A DNA stretch of 64,000 bases. Origin: Bacteroidota bacterium (GTDB lineage Bacteria; Bacteroidota; Ignavibacteria; Palsa-1295). Below, one piece after another: positions 44,738 through 53,604 of the stretch. The stretch lies in NCBI GenBank assembly GCA_018266755.1, contig JAFDZW010000005.1, positions 1,563,963 to 1,627,962 of the forward strand. The letters are read 5' to 3'. Numbering within the stretch: the stretch's first letter is position 1; each line of letters begins with the position of its first letter. The translations under genes and the position numbers were made by a program. The notes beneath the pieces are model-generated. The model made no database searches and was not told the origin of the DNA. It worked only from the letters and a program-made list of their open reading frames with translations.

Positions 44738-45358
44738 GTCTTCAGTAGTTATCGCTCATTTGAGCAACATCTGCGTCGGTTACTCGACGAAGACGATGTT
44801 GCCGAGTCCGTCCTCAACTCCGACAGTCCCGAATTATCCGGGACCCTAAGCCCTTCTCTCTCCGGCAAAGTTCTGCTCCTCAACGGCAATTACGAACCGC
44901 TGACCATCTGCAGTGTGCAGAAGGCGATCGTACTGTTGTTCATGGGAAAAGCGGAAATCGTCGGGACCGCAACGGGCAAACGCGTCCATTCCGCGCATGC
45001 GTCGATGCCATTCCCAAGTGTGGTACGGCTCTCGCAGTACGTGCACATCCCATTCAAGAAGGTGATCCTCTCGCGCAAGAATATTCTGCGACGCGACGGA
45101 CACCAGTGCCAGTATTGCGGCGCACGCAGCGCGCTGACTGTCGATCATATCGTCCCGAAATCGCGCGGCGGCGAGGACTCGTGGGAGAATCTCATCACGG
45201 CCTGTATCCGATGTAATAATCGCAAAGGCAACATGAGCCTCGACGAATCGAACATGCGTCTGCGCTCACGCCCGATCAAACCGAACCATGTGGTGTTCCT
45301 GCGTCAGTATGTCGGCACTGTCGATAAGTCGTGGGAGCCATATCTCTTTATGCAGTAG
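44738..45358 (+). CDS. HNH endonuclease family protein with no canonical start codon
   Basis: The frame around LSGKVLLLNGNYEPL and the HNH core (CQYCGARSALTVDHIVPKSRGG, then NLITACIRCNNRKGN) is a complete small HNH protein of the kind common in Bacteroidota. The first ATG (44915) lies inside the conserved domain and would delete its start. The open frame extends up to a TGA at 44672-44674 with no ATG, GTG or TTG. AAAGGAG at 44725-44731 stands six bases before an in-frame GTC (44738), which I take as the provisional start. Confidence 0.72.
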   Translation, partial: VFSSYRSFEQHLRRLLDEDDVAESVLNSDSPELSGTLSPSLSGKVLLLNGNYEPLTICSVQKAIVLLFMGKAEIVGTATGKRVHSAHASMPFPSVVRLSQYVHIPFKKVILSRKNILRRDGHQCQYCGARSALTVDHIVPKSRGGEDSWENLITACIRCNNRKGNMSLDESNMRLRSRPIKPNHVVFLRQYVGTVDKSWEPYLFMQ

Positions 45359-45597
45359 TGTCCCACTTCGATAAATCATACACGAACGGCGAGATCACGG
45401 TATTCTGGAAACCGGAGATCTGCCAGCATAGTGGGAATTGTGCCCGAGGCTTGCCGACCGTCTTCAAGCCGCGTCAGCATCCGTGGATCACGCTTGAAGA
45501 AGCCAGCACTGCGGAGATTATTGTGGCCGTAGAGAATTGCCCGTCCAGGGCACTGACGTGGAAGCCGGTTGAGATCGATCCGCGCACATCCGCTTGA
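45358..45597 (+). CDS. Small divergent 4Fe-4S ferredoxin-like protein (Fer4_19 type)
   Basis: A 79-residue protein starting at a GTG that shares a base with the HNH stop (TAGTG). It fits the divergent mono-cluster family: ITVFWKPEICQHSGNCARGLP with cysteines in the first half, and IIVAVENCPSRALTW with the last cysteine. It is probably a single-cluster carrier or Fe-S accessory. Its final residues (DPRTSA) and stop overlap the solo end repeat at 45588-45615, so the native tail may have been altered. Confidence 0.75.
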   Translation: MSHFDKSYTNGEITVFWKPEICQHSGNCARGLPTVFKPRQHPWITLEEASTAEIIVAVENCPSRALTWKPVEIDPRTSA

Positions 45598-45615
45598 TCC
45601 GTGTTATCCGTGGCC
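45588..45615. repeat. Solo end of the GxxExxY-type inverted repeat
   Basis: ATCCGCTTGATCCGTGTTATCCGTGGCC differs from the right end of the cassette at 40826-40855 only by one substitution and one missing base. No GxxExxY gene or second end accompanies it, so it is either a decayed cassette or a target-like copy. Confidence 0.75.
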
Positions 45616-45630
45616 TATTCTTCCCTGGCG

Positions 45631-46419
45631 TCACTCGGTGACAGAGAGCATCATCTCATCATACAACGCCCTGAACTTCTGCAGATCTTCCCACGCCCCG
45701 TGCTTCCAATTCGGATTGCGTAACAGCGCTGCAGGATGGTAGGTCACCATCACCTTCGCACCGCGAAAATCATACACATTCCCCCGCAGCTTCGCGAGAG
45801 TGTCGATGCCATTTTTCAACAGGTTGATCCCCGCGATGCGGCCCATGCACAAAATCATCTTCGGCTTGATGATGTCGATCTGTTTCCAGAGATACGGTTC
45901 GCACGCTGCAACTTCCGCAGGCTGCGGATCGCGATTTCCCGGCGGACGGGACTTGAGGATATTCGCGATGAACACTTCCTCACGCGGGAAGTTGATCGCA
46001 AGCAGCATTTTGTCGAGCAGCTGACCGGCTCTACCGACGAACGGCTCGCCTTTCTTGTCTTCATCGGCGCCGGGCGCTTCGCCAATGACCATCACTTTCG
46101 CATTCGGATTGCCGACGCCGAAGACGAACTTGGTGCGCGTCTCATGCAACGGGCATTTCGTGCAGTTCTCGATCATCGATTTGAGCATCACGAGATCGGT
46201 TGCATTCTCCCATGGTTCGGAGGTCGAAGGATGCTGGGTGTGGGTTTCGATCGTCACTGGCTGTTGTACTGCCTCTCTACTTGTTGGTGTGTGCAATTCG
46301 TAACTCGTTGGCATTCGCTCTTTGCCGAGATAGAAATGTTCCTCGCCCGAGCGCAACCGCTGATTGGCCCACCGCTCGATATCGGCGAGCACATGATCGA
46401 GTGTTCGTTCGTTCGACAT
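45631..46419 (-). CDS. Uracil-DNA glycosylase, family 4 type
   Basis: A 262-residue enzyme that excises uracil from DNA, with an unrelated 70-residue lead-in before the catalytic domain. Family 4 marks are [11 protein letters not shown] (two cluster cysteines), [20 protein letters not shown] (catalytic region) and [13 protein letters not shown]. The third expected cluster cysteine is replaced: [10 protein letters not shown] has Ser where the family has KCRPP, while the fourth (VAACEPYL) is kept. It is translated from a TGATG junction after coaBC. Confidence 0.9.
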   Translation of the reverse strand: MSNERTLDHVLADIERWANQRLRSGEEHFYLGKERMPTSYELHTPTSREAVQQPVTIETHTQHPSTSEPWENATDLVMLKSMIENCTKCPLHETRTKFVFGVGNPNAKVMVIGEAPGADEDKKGEPFVGRAGQLLDKMLLAINFPREEVFIANILKSRPPGNRDPQPAEVAACEPYLWKQIDIIKPKMILCMGRIAGINLLKNGIDTLAKLRGNVYDFRGAKVMVTYHPAALLRNPNWKHGAWEDLQKFRALYDEMMLSVTE

Positions 46420-47687
46420 CAGATCAATGATGCAATGAGCGTAAATATCTCGCGAGCGATCTCGCGTTTACCGGCAAGTGCGAAGTCGCGGCGCGAGCCG
46501 TCCTTTAGAAAGATCGTTACCCGGTTGGTGTCGGTCGCAAAGCCTGCACCCGCCTCGTCGAAGTAGTTGAGAACGATCATATCGAGCGACTTCTCTGTGA
46601 GTTTCTTCCTTGCGTATTCTTCGCCGCGCTCTTTCGATTCGAGTGCGAAGCCGACGACGAACTGCCCCGAGCGTGTATTCGCGGCAATATCTTTGAGTAT
46701 GTCCGTTGTAAGTTCGAGCTCAAGCGTCAGCGCCGAGCGCGACGCATCTTTCTTCAGTTTTGCAGCCGAATAGTTCTTGATGCGGTAGTCGCTCACTGCC
46801 GCACTCATGACCACAATATCGGCGGCAGGAAGTTGCTGCATCACTGCACGGTACATCTCGGCGGCAGATTCGACATCGATACGATGCATCAACCCTTCCG
46901 TCTGTTCGCTCGATGGGCCCATAACGAGCGTTACGGCTGCCCCGAACTCCTGCAGTGCCACGTTCGCCAATGCCGCGCCCATTTTACCGCTCGAACGATT
47001 ACCGATGAAACGAACAGGGTCGATGGGTTCGTAGGTCGGACCGCCGGTAATGAGGATTCGCTTCCCGCTTAGCGTGCCGTGTTCGGGCTTCGGGTTCGGT
47101 GTCGGCGTCGTCGGAGTTGCCGATGCCCACATGTGCGCAAATTCTTCGACGAGTTCGTCCGGCTCTTTCATGCGGCCTTTCCCGCTGAGCCCACTGGCGA
47201 GTGCGCCGCTTGTCGGTTCGATAACATACACGCCCTTCCCGCGGAGCCACTCGATGTTTTCCCGTACTGCAGGTTGGAGCCACATTTCCTCGTCCATTGC
47301 CGGCGCGACCACCAACGGTGTGCCCTCTCGAAGAGAAGCCGCAGCAAGCAATACGGCATTATCGTATATGCCGAAACGAAGTTTCCCGAGTGTCGTCGCG
47401 GAACATGGTGCAATGAGCATTGCATCGGCCGAACGGCCAAGATCGATATGCCAGGTCGAGGAGTGCTGTGTGCTCGGCCTGGAGTGCGGTGTTGGGAATA
47501 TGCTCGTGATCGCTTCGTGCTTGGTTAGCACCGAGAGCGCATACGCCGTCGTGAATTGTTCGGCATGCGTCGTCAGCACGCAATGCACCTCGGCACCCGC
47601 GCGCATGAGTTCGCGCGCGACGATCGGCGCCTTGATCGTGGCGACCGAGCCCGTGATACCGTAGATGATCTTTTTGCCTTGAAGCAT
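46419..47687 (-). CDS. coaBC: Bifunctional CoaBC (phosphopantothenoylcysteine synthetase/decarboxylase)
   Basis: A 422-residue two-domain enzyme making 4'-phosphopantetheine from phosphopantothenate and cysteine. The N-terminal flavin decarboxylase half (about 1-190) has GITGSVATIKAP, the CSATT variant of the PASANT loop and PAMDEEMW, with Asp where E. coli has Asn, a form I recall from other Bacteroidota. The C-terminal synthetase half has ITGGPTYEPIDPVRFIGNRSSGKMG. Together with coaD (33157) it supplies the CoA pathway. Confidence 0.94.
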   Translation of the reverse strand: MLQGKKIIYGITGSVATIKAPIVARELMRAGAEVHCVLTTHAEQFTTAYALSVLTKHEAITSIFPTPHSRPSTQHSSTWHIDLGRSADAMLIAPCSATTLGKLRFGIYDNAVLLAAASLREGTPLVVAPAMDEEMWLQPAVRENIEWLRGKGVYVIEPTSGALASGLSGKGRMKEPDELVEEFAHMWASATPTTPTPNPKPEHGTLSGKRILITGGPTYEPIDPVRFIGNRSSGKMGAALANVALQEFGAAVTLVMGPSSEQTEGLMHRIDVESAAEMYRAVMQQLPAADIVVMSAAVSDYRIKNYSAAKLKKDASRSALTLELELTTDILKDIAANTRSGQFVVGFALESKERGEEYARKKLTEKSLDMIVLNYFDEAGAGFATDTNRVTIFLKDGSRRDFALAGKREIAREIFTLIASLI

Positions 47688-47699
47688 GCTGGTGCAGTG

Positions 47700-47740
47700 G
47701 CGCAGACTCTTCGTCTGCGCGGCACGGACTCAGAGTCCGT
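47700..47740. repeat. Pair of tandem hairpins between coaBC and a class V aminotransferase
   Basis: GCGCAGAC/GTCTGCGC (47700-47720) and ACGGAC/GTCCGT (47724-47740) stand next to each other in a 63-base gap. The second can extend by one T-A pair. They look like a REP-type double hairpin, with no T-tract for termination. Confidence 0.6.
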
Positions 47741-47750
47741 CCTACTACGA

Positions 47751-48875
47751 TCAACTAAAGACGATATTCATCGCCTTCTTGATCTCCTCCTCCGTCGTAT
47801 AGAAGTACGGAGAGAAACGAATCTTCCCCGCTCGAAGTGCGACCGTTATTTCGGCGTTCATGAGCCGCTCATATACCGCCTCCGGATTCTCGATCGCGAT
47901 AGACGCAATCCCCCCGCGCTCGGTCGCAACTGCGGGTGTGAGCACTTCCACGCCTTGTTTAGTACACTCTTCGACGATCATCCCCGAGAGAGCAACCGTC
48001 CGCCTCTGCATTTCGTCGTAGCCGAATTCCTCGAAGAACTCCAGCATCGCTTTGAGACCGGCAATGCCCGGGTAGTTCATCGTACCGTTCTCGTAGCGTC
48101 CGGCGTCGTCACGAATACGCGAAAGGTCGAAATCGAATGGGTTCATCGCATTCTTCACCGTCGTCCAGCCCATGGTCGGTTGATGAATACGTGCTTGCAT
48201 CGCCTCGCTGACATACACGAACGCCACGCCTTCCGGCGACATCAACCATTTATGAGCGCCGCACGAGAGAAAGTCGATCTGTGCTTTCTCGACGTCGATC
48301 GGCAGATAGGGGAATCCTTGGATGGAGTCCACACAAAAAATGATCCCGCGTGATTTGCAGAATGCGCCGATCGCTTCGAGGTCCGCCCGATATCCCGAAA
48401 GGAATTGTACGGAGCTGAGTGTGAAGAGCTTTGTGTCCGGCTTGATCGCGGTTGCCAGATACTCCGGCGTGATGCGCCCGTCGGGTGGTTCGAGCAGATC
48501 GATCGCGACACCCTTGCGTTGTTGATTCAGAAACGGATAGACATTGGTCGGAAATTCGTAGCGAAAAAGGGCAATACGATCGCCGGCGTGCCACTGCAGT
48601 CCTTCGGTGAGCAGACTCAAGCCCTCGGAGGTATTGAGCACGAATGCAAGCCGGTCGGCCTTCGTAGCGAAACGATTGGCAAGCGTAATCTTCACCTGGT
48701 TTGCCATGCGCGGCGCAGTCGGCCAGCTTTCGATATCCTTCAGTGCCCGTGCTTCAAGATACGCTGCAACAGCCTCGCGCACACGAAAGCACATGGGGCT
48801 GATAGCCGCATGATTGAGATAGACCATATCGGTCCACGTATGCGGGAATTGCCGTCGTGCTTCGCCGACCGTCAT
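47751..48875 (-). CDS. Class V PLP-dependent aminotransferase/cysteine desulfurase-like protein
   Basis: A 374-residue fold-type I enzyme in the NifS/isopenicillin-epimerase group. It has YLNHAAISP (N-terminal substrate pocket), NTSEGLSLL, CVDSIQGFPYLPID (Asp183, cofactor) and Lys209 in SCGAHKWL. I start at 48875 (MTVGEARRQF), which overlaps the kdsB stop by four bases (ATGA). The active-site Cys loop of true cysteine desulfurases is not evident, so the substrate is left open. Confidence 0.85.
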   Translation of the reverse strand: MTVGEARRQFPHTWTDMVYLNHAAISPMCFRVREAVAAYLEARALKDIESWPTAPRMANQVKITLANRFATKADRLAFVLNTSEGLSLLTEGLQWHAGDRIALFRYEFPTNVYPFLNQQRKGVAIDLLEPPDGRITPEYLATAIKPDTKLFTLSSVQFLSGYRADLEAIGAFCKSRGIIFCVDSIQGFPYLPIDVEKAQIDFLSCGAHKWLMSPEGVAFVYVSEAMQARIHQPTMGWTTVKNAMNPFDFDLSRIRDDAGRYENGTMNYPGIAGLKAMLEFFEEFGYDEMQRRTVALSGMIVEECTKQGVEVLTPAVATERGGIASIAIENPEAVYERLMNAEITVALRAGKIRFSPYFYTTEEEIKKAMNIVFS

Positions 48876-49615
48876 GCTTCCCCTCGCTCTCTGAGAATTG
48901 CTTCCACTTTCTCGACATCCTCGGCCGTATCCACGGCGACCGAGCGATACTCTACATTCACGCAATGAATGCTGTAACCCGCGTCGAGCCACCGAAGCTG
49001 CTCAAGTTTCTCGGCACGCTCGAGCGGACACGGCGGTAGCTCGAGAATCTGTTGCAAGTTTTTCTTACGGAATGCATAGACGCCGATATGCTGCCAGTAG
49101 TCCACGAGGTCCGCGCCATCGCGGTCGAACGGGATCGGCGAACGCGAAAAGTACAGCGCACGGTTATCGCGACTCAGGGCAACTTTTACAACGGCAGGAT
49201 TCGCGAGCTCGGCGTCGTCAAGGAGTGGCGTAATCGGGGTTGCGATACGCACACCGGGTGAGATTTCAAAGAGATCGCGCAACGTATCCAACACGATCGG
49301 ATCGATCAGCGGCTCGTCGCCCTGTACGTTAATCACCACATCGATGTCCTCCGGCAACGACTGCGCGGCAATGCCGACGCGCTCCGTACCGGTTTCGCAC
49401 GATTCGGGGGTCATAATCACCTCGCCACCGAATGCACGAACATGATCGGCGATCTCCACACTATCGGTCGCAACGGCGATATATTCGATACCATGCGCTC
49501 GTTTGCATCCGCGATATACCCGCTCGACGAGTGTCATACCCGCAATCATGTGCAGCGGCTTGCGCGGCAACCGGGTAGAACCAAGACGCGAGGGGATGAT
49601 AATAGCTGTCTTCAT
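48872..49615 (-). CDS. kdsB: 3-deoxy-manno-octulosonate cytidylyltransferase
   Basis: Activates KDO to CMP-KDO for lipopolysaccharide core assembly in the cytoplasm. The 247 residues match the family. IIPSRLGSTRLPRKPL (CTP-binding loop), VVINVQGDEPLIDP and ALYFSRSPIPFDRD are hallmarks, and HIGVYAFRKK follows. It is the clearest Gram-negative envelope gene here. It is co-translated with the class V aminotransferase gene. Confidence 0.95.
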   Translation of the reverse strand: MKTAIIIPSRLGSTRLPRKPLHMIAGMTLVERVYRGCKRAHGIEYIAVATDSVEIADHVRAFGGEVIMTPESCETGTERVGIAAQSLPEDIDVVINVQGDEPLIDPIVLDTLRDLFEISPGVRIATPITPLLDDAELANPAVVKVALSRDNRALYFSRSPIPFDRDGADLVDYWQHIGVYAFRKKNLQQILELPPCPLERAEKLEQLRWLDAGYSIHCVNVEYRSVAVDTAEDVEKVEAILRERGEA

Positions 49616-49708
49616 TGGACTGCAAAACTACGAACATGTTGCCGCATGAGGGTCGGATGCCGGAACTCCGGCCAAGGTACTCTGTTCGATAGCACAGATG
49701 GTATCGCT

Positions 49709-50155
49709 ATGAAACACTCTCTTCATCATCTGCTATGCATCCTCATGTTCGTTGCCGCCGGCTGTACGAGTGCAACACCGCCGCCGATCGTACCGCCGAC
49801 GAACCAACTCGACGGCACTCACTGGAGGCTAAAAATAATATTCCGCAGAATAGCCGACGATATCTACTTCGATGACAGCCTCGTGACCCATTACACGCTC
49901 AATTTCGGCGCGAATTATACTGTTTCCGGGGTCGGGGACTGCAATCAGTTCTCCGGTACGTATCGGTTCGGTTTGCAGGACACCATCCAGTTGACCGATC
50001 TGCACACGACACTGATCGGTTGCCCGGACCCCAATACCGAAGAGTTATACTTTACAGGGCTCTCACAGGCTATCGAGTATCGTGTTGATACCGACGAGAT
50101 GCTCGTCTACTGCCCGGGTGACCATGTCTGGCAGCTCTATTTCTATCGTTTTTGA
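49709..50155 (+). CDS. META-domain (HslJ-like) lipoprotein
   Basis: A 148-residue protein with a lipoprotein signal (MKHSLHHLLCILMFVAAGC; lipobox VAAGC, acylated Cys at about 19). The META domain has DGTHWRLK, LNFGANYTVSGVGDCNQFSG and IGCPDPNTEELYF, the pattern of HslJ/META heat-shock-linked lipoproteins. The ATG at 49709 gives the clean signal; the frame is open far upstream but non-conserved. Its 3' end overlaps the convergent recQ gene by 13 bases. Confidence 0.85.
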   Translation: MKHSLHHLLCILMFVAAGCTSATPPPIVPPTNQLDGTHWRLKIIFRRIADDIYFDDSLVTHYTLNFGANYTVSGVGDCNQFSGTYRFGLQDTIQLTDLHTTLIGCPDPNTEELYFTGLSQAIEYRVDTDEMLVYCPGDHVWQLYFYRF

Positions 50156-52344
50156 ATGAGAGCGGTTCGAGCACGGCAATACTCCCAGGCCCGTACAAAG
50201 CGCACATCTTCATACGTGAACTGCGAAGCGTTCAGATGCTGCTTTACTGCGCCGAGTGAATTCATCGAGCCTGCCTTTTTTAAGGCATCGAGGATCGGCT
50301 CGATCTTCTCCGCTACAACAAGCCGCGAGATATCGGTAATATCGCCCGAAGCAATGTAGGCTTCGAGATGCGTCGCAACGGTGGACGATGCAAGTCCGCG
50401 GCTCTTGGCAATCTGTTCGAGTGTACATCCTTGCTCATAGAGTGATCGGCTGAGCGCTGCGGATGCAGCAATGGCGGGAGGTTCATATTCAGCCCGCAAC
50501 GGCGGGGCGCTTGGCGTGGCATGAGCCCTGTTGGCATCGATCACCTTGAGGAATGCTGTGCCATACCGCTCCAACTTCGTTTGCCCTACGCCGACGATCT
50601 TCCCAAGATCATCGAGTGTCTTTGGTAAAACAGCAGCCATCTCGCGCAGAACGGCGTCATGAAAGATCACGTATGCAGGGACGTTGTGCTCATCGGCAAT
50701 CGATCGACGCAGAGATCGCAAGGCGTCGAAGAGATCCTGATTCGCGATCACGGGACCGTTAGTTGGCCCCGACGACCCTTGCTCGGTGGCATCCATTCTC
50801 GAACGCTTGGCCTCCGGCGCATTGACCAGTTCGATCGGTTGTCGTTCGAAGAGCGCCTGTCGACCTTTCGGACGAAGCTTCAGTATCCCATAGTTCTCGT
50901 CATCCTGCCAGATATACTCTTCCCGGATCAGTTCTCGGGCATAGTGCTGCCACTGTGCCTTCGAGACGGACTTCCCGACACCGTATGTCGGGAGCGTGTG
51001 ATGACGATTGTGCAGGATGCGATCGTCTTCTTTTCCGCGAAGGACATCGATGAGATAATTCATCCCGAAGCGTTCTTCCGTGCGAACCATCGCCGAAAGA
51101 AATTTCTGCGCGACTTCCGTCGCATCGCTCCTTTCGAATTGCCCGGGCTTCAGGCAGATGTCGCACTTCGTCCGGTCGATACAGGAATATTCCTCGCCGA
51201 AATACCGAATGAGATATTCCTTCCGGCATGAATGCGACTCGGCATATCCGCACATGATATCGAGTTTCTCGTACTCCGCCCGCTTTCGCTCGGGCGACAC
51301 TTCCTCTTTCTCGATGAAGTGTACATATTTCGACCGGTCGCCGCGAGAATAATACAGAATACATTCTGCAGGCTGGCCGTCGCGCCCCGCACGACCGGTT
51401 TCCTGATAGTAGCCTTCGAGATTTCTCGGCAGTTCGTAGTGAATCACAAACCGTACGTTCGGTTTGTCGATCCCCATACCGAAGGCGATCGTCGCACAGA
51501 TGACGTCGATGCTGTCACGCTTAAAGACATTCTGTACTTTTGTTCGTGACGCCGAGTCCATTCCGGCATGATATGCTTTCGCGCTGATGCCTTGCGCAGT
51601 AAGCAGGTCCGCCAGTTCTTCCGTCCTCTTACGACTAATACAATAGATTATGCCGGACTCGCCCCGATGCTTTTTCAGATACGGTACGAGCTGCGATTCG
51701 GGAGGTTGCTTCGGCAGGACCCAATACGATAAATTCGTCCGCTCGAAGCTCGCTTTATAGATCGAGGGTTTACGTAGCTTCAGTTGATCGAGGATATCTT
51801 CTGCGACGCGCGGTGTGGCGGTGGCAGTCATCGCAATGATCGGTGTGCGGGGGAATTTCGTCCGAAGCACGTCGAGTCGGCGGTAATCCTCGCGGAAATC
51901 GTGACCCCATTGGCTGATGCAGTGCGCTTCGTCGATCGCGAAGAACGATACGCGTACACTGGCAAGAAATTGCAGGAAGTCCGGCATCACAAGCCGCTCG
52001 GGGGCACAAAAGAGCATCTTGACCGCCCCTCTGCGAATTCGATCCTTCTGTTCGCCGACCTCGACCGGATCCATTGTCGAGTTGATATAGATGGCCGGGA
52101 CCCCGAGCTCGCGCATGGCATCGACCTGATCCTTCATGAGTGCAATCAGCGGACTCACGACCACAGCCAGCCCATCCTTCAAGAGAGCCGGAAGTTGGTA
52201 ACAGAGCGACTTGCCGCCGCCGGTCGGCATCAGGACGAAGACGTCTTTGTCGGCAACAAGGTCTTCGACAATCTCCTGCTGCAACGGCCGGAATTCGGTG
52301 AATCCGAAATACTTCTCTAATGCGATGAGGTGCCTATCGTCCAT
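50143..52344 (-). CDS. recQ: ATP-dependent DNA helicase RecQ
   Basis: A 733-residue superfamily 2 helicase acting at forks and in recombination. The Walker A motif TGGGKS is at 41-46, the DEAH box in AIDEAHCISQWGHDF, and motif VI in QETGRAGRDG. The RQC zinc site includes CRKEYLIRYFGE and CIDRTKCDICL. An HRDC domain (LFDALRSLRRSIADEHNVPAY) and a C-terminal HTH-like element (TLEQIAKSRGLASSTVATHL) complete it. The ATG at 52344 is used over a leader start. Confidence 0.95.
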   Translation of the reverse strand: MDDRHLIALEKYFGFTEFRPLQQEIVEDLVADKDVFVLMPTGGGKSLCYQLPALLKDGLAVVVSPLIALMKDQVDAMRELGVPAIYINSTMDPVEVGEQKDRIRRGAVKMLFCAPERLVMPDFLQFLASVRVSFFAIDEAHCISQWGHDFREDYRRLDVLRTKFPRTPIIAMTATATPRVAEDILDQLKLRKPSIYKASFERTNLSYWVLPKQPPESQLVPYLKKHRGESGIIYCISRKRTEELADLLTAQGISAKAYHAGMDSASRTKVQNVFKRDSIDVICATIAFGMGIDKPNVRFVIHYELPRNLEGYYQETGRAGRDGQPAECILYYSRGDRSKYVHFIEKEEVSPERKRAEYEKLDIMCGYAESHSCRKEYLIRYFGEEYSCIDRTKCDICLKPGQFERSDATEVAQKFLSAMVRTEERFGMNYLIDVLRGKEDDRILHNRHHTLPTYGVGKSVSKAQWQHYARELIREEYIWQDDENYGILKLRPKGRQALFERQPIELVNAPEAKRSRMDATEQGSSGPTNGPVIANQDLFDALRSLRRSIADEHNVPAYVIFHDAVLREMAAVLPKTLDDLGKIVGVGQTKLERYGTAFLKVIDANRAHATPSAPPLRAEYEPPAIAASAALSRSLYEQGCTLEQIAKSRGLASSTVATHLEAYIASGDITDISRLVVAEKIEPILDALKKAGSMNSLGAVKQHLNASQFTYEDVRFVRAWEYCRARTALIQKR

Positions 52345-52460
52345 GCGAAATAATATAAGAATGAAGAACACCGAATCATGAAAAAACGACTTGGGTTATT
52401 CCGGTGGGTGGAGGCGTGGTGTTAATTTGATGTACGTATTGTCATTCTACCCAACGCACC

Positions 52461-52543
52461 GTCATTCTGAGCGAAGCGAAGAATCCTTTTGGCGGAGCCT
52501 TACAGGGTTTCAGCAAGGGATTCTTCGCTTCGCTCAGAATGAC
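52461..52543. repeat. Palindromic repeat, family A copy 4
   Basis: Arms (52461-52487 and 52517-52543) enclose the shared core in inverted orientation relative to copies 3 and 5. A stray GTCATTCT stands 20 bases upstream at 52441. It lies between the divergent recQ and TfoX-C genes. Confidence 0.9.
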
Positions 52544-52586
52544 GTCTGTTGAAAACCGTTTCAAAGGATTCACAACCCTAGTATCA

Positions 52587-52856
52587 ATGTCAGCACCAAT
52601 CCTCAATATCGGGCCGAAATCTGCACAGTGGTTGCGTGAAGTTGGCGTGTATACAACGGCTGACATCGAGCGCATCGGCGTGCTCGATGTGTTCCGGCTG
52701 CTCGTCGAGCGCGGCATCAATCCTGCGGTGGTGATGCTCTACGCGCTCGAGGGTGCGATCACAAATACGCACTGGAACGAGATCGGCGACGAACGCAAAG
52801 CAGCGCTACGCAAAGAGGGACAACGGATTAAGAAGCTTTACTGTAAGAAAAAGTAG
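52587..52856 (+). CDS. TfoX C-terminal domain protein
   Basis: An 89-residue protein consisting only of the TfoX C-terminal domain, a helix-hairpin-helix-like fold: ILNIGPKSAQWLREVGVYTTADIERIG, then LEGAITNTHWNEIGDE and RKAALRKE. Full-length TfoX/Sxy regulates competence in gammaproteobacteria; stand-alone C domains are common elsewhere and uncharacterised. I start at 52587, since a longer frame would read into the palindromic repeat. Confidence 0.85.
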   Translation: MSAPILNIGPKSAQWLREVGVYTTADIERIGVLDVFRLLVERGINPAVVMLYALEGAITNTHWNEIGDERKAALRKEGQRIKKLYCKKK

Positions 52857-52876
52857 GGTTGTACTGACGATGGCAC

Positions 52877-53599
52877 TCAACCAGCAAGTAGCCGTTTCTT
52901 CAGATTCTCCGGGAGATTCCGACTACCTTCTCGCATCGTCAGTCCCGATGCTTCTGCCTTACGCTCCTTTAAGAATTTGAACGTCATCTCCGGGTAGTGC
53001 TTACACATTTCTCTGAGCGCCCAGCCGATGGCTTTGCGAATGAAGAACTCCTTCTCGTGCAGCAACTCGGCAAACGTTGGCAAGGCTACATCTGCGCGCA
53101 GTTGTTTCTTCCGAGCCGGCATGACGTGAATCAGGATCGAAGCACGGCGAGTCCAGAGGTGCTTGCTTCTCGTCCAGGTTCTGACCTTCGGGTAGATTTC
53201 ATCAGGGTAGTTCATCGCCATCACCCCCAGCGCTCGCGTCGAGATCCAATCGAGCATCGCCCATCCTTCGCAGTCGCCGACCATGTTTTTAATATTCGGC
53301 AGATCGGAAGGTGTGAGCACCTTCGTAATGCGATCGAGAAGCAACAGTGCTGCGCCTTGTTCTTCGAACCACTCGGAATTCCATAGCGCATCGATGAACG
53401 GCCACATCTCCTCCTTCGTCAGCTTCGGGCGCTTCGGGAAGACATCGTTCACGGCCGCATTCAAGACGGGCGTTTTGATGCCGTAGAATTTCTTGCTCGA
53501 CTTCTGATAGTTCTTATGGAACGCTGCATGCTCGGCATTCGCATGTTGTTTCAGGAGGGTACGAAGTTCGGCGATCTTGCGCCCTGCCACGGTTGGCAT
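52877..53599 (-). CDS. DNA alkylation repair protein, AlkD/HEAT-like
   Basis: A 240-residue all-helical protein of the AlkC/AlkD superfamily of HEAT-repeat glycosylases that excise bulky or positively charged N-alkyl bases. FYGIKTPVLNAAVNDV is the N-terminal signature, with LWNSEWFEEQGAALLLLD and WTRRASILIHVM, FIRKAIGWALREM toward the C-terminus. The VOC protein gene lies five bases upstream and yebC after that, an operon-like set. Substrate specificity is not visible. Confidence 0.85.
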   Translation of the reverse strand: MPTVAGRKIAELRTLLKQHANAEHAAFHKNYQKSSKKFYGIKTPVLNAAVNDVFPKRPKLTKEEMWPFIDALWNSEWFEEQGAALLLLDRITKVLTPSDLPNIKNMVGDCEGWAMLDWISTRALGVMAMNYPDEIYPKVRTWTRSKHLWTRRASILIHVMPARKKQLRADVALPTFAELLHEKEFFIRKAIGWALREMCKHYPEMTFKFLKERKAEASGLTMREGSRNLPENLKKRLLAG

Positions 53600-53604
53600 C
53601 GCGT

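Noticed and set aside
52461-52543. Protein-coding frames inside the palindromic repeats
   Set aside because: Frames reading LSEAKNP...FFASLRMT arise from the repeat itself in several copies and are not genes.
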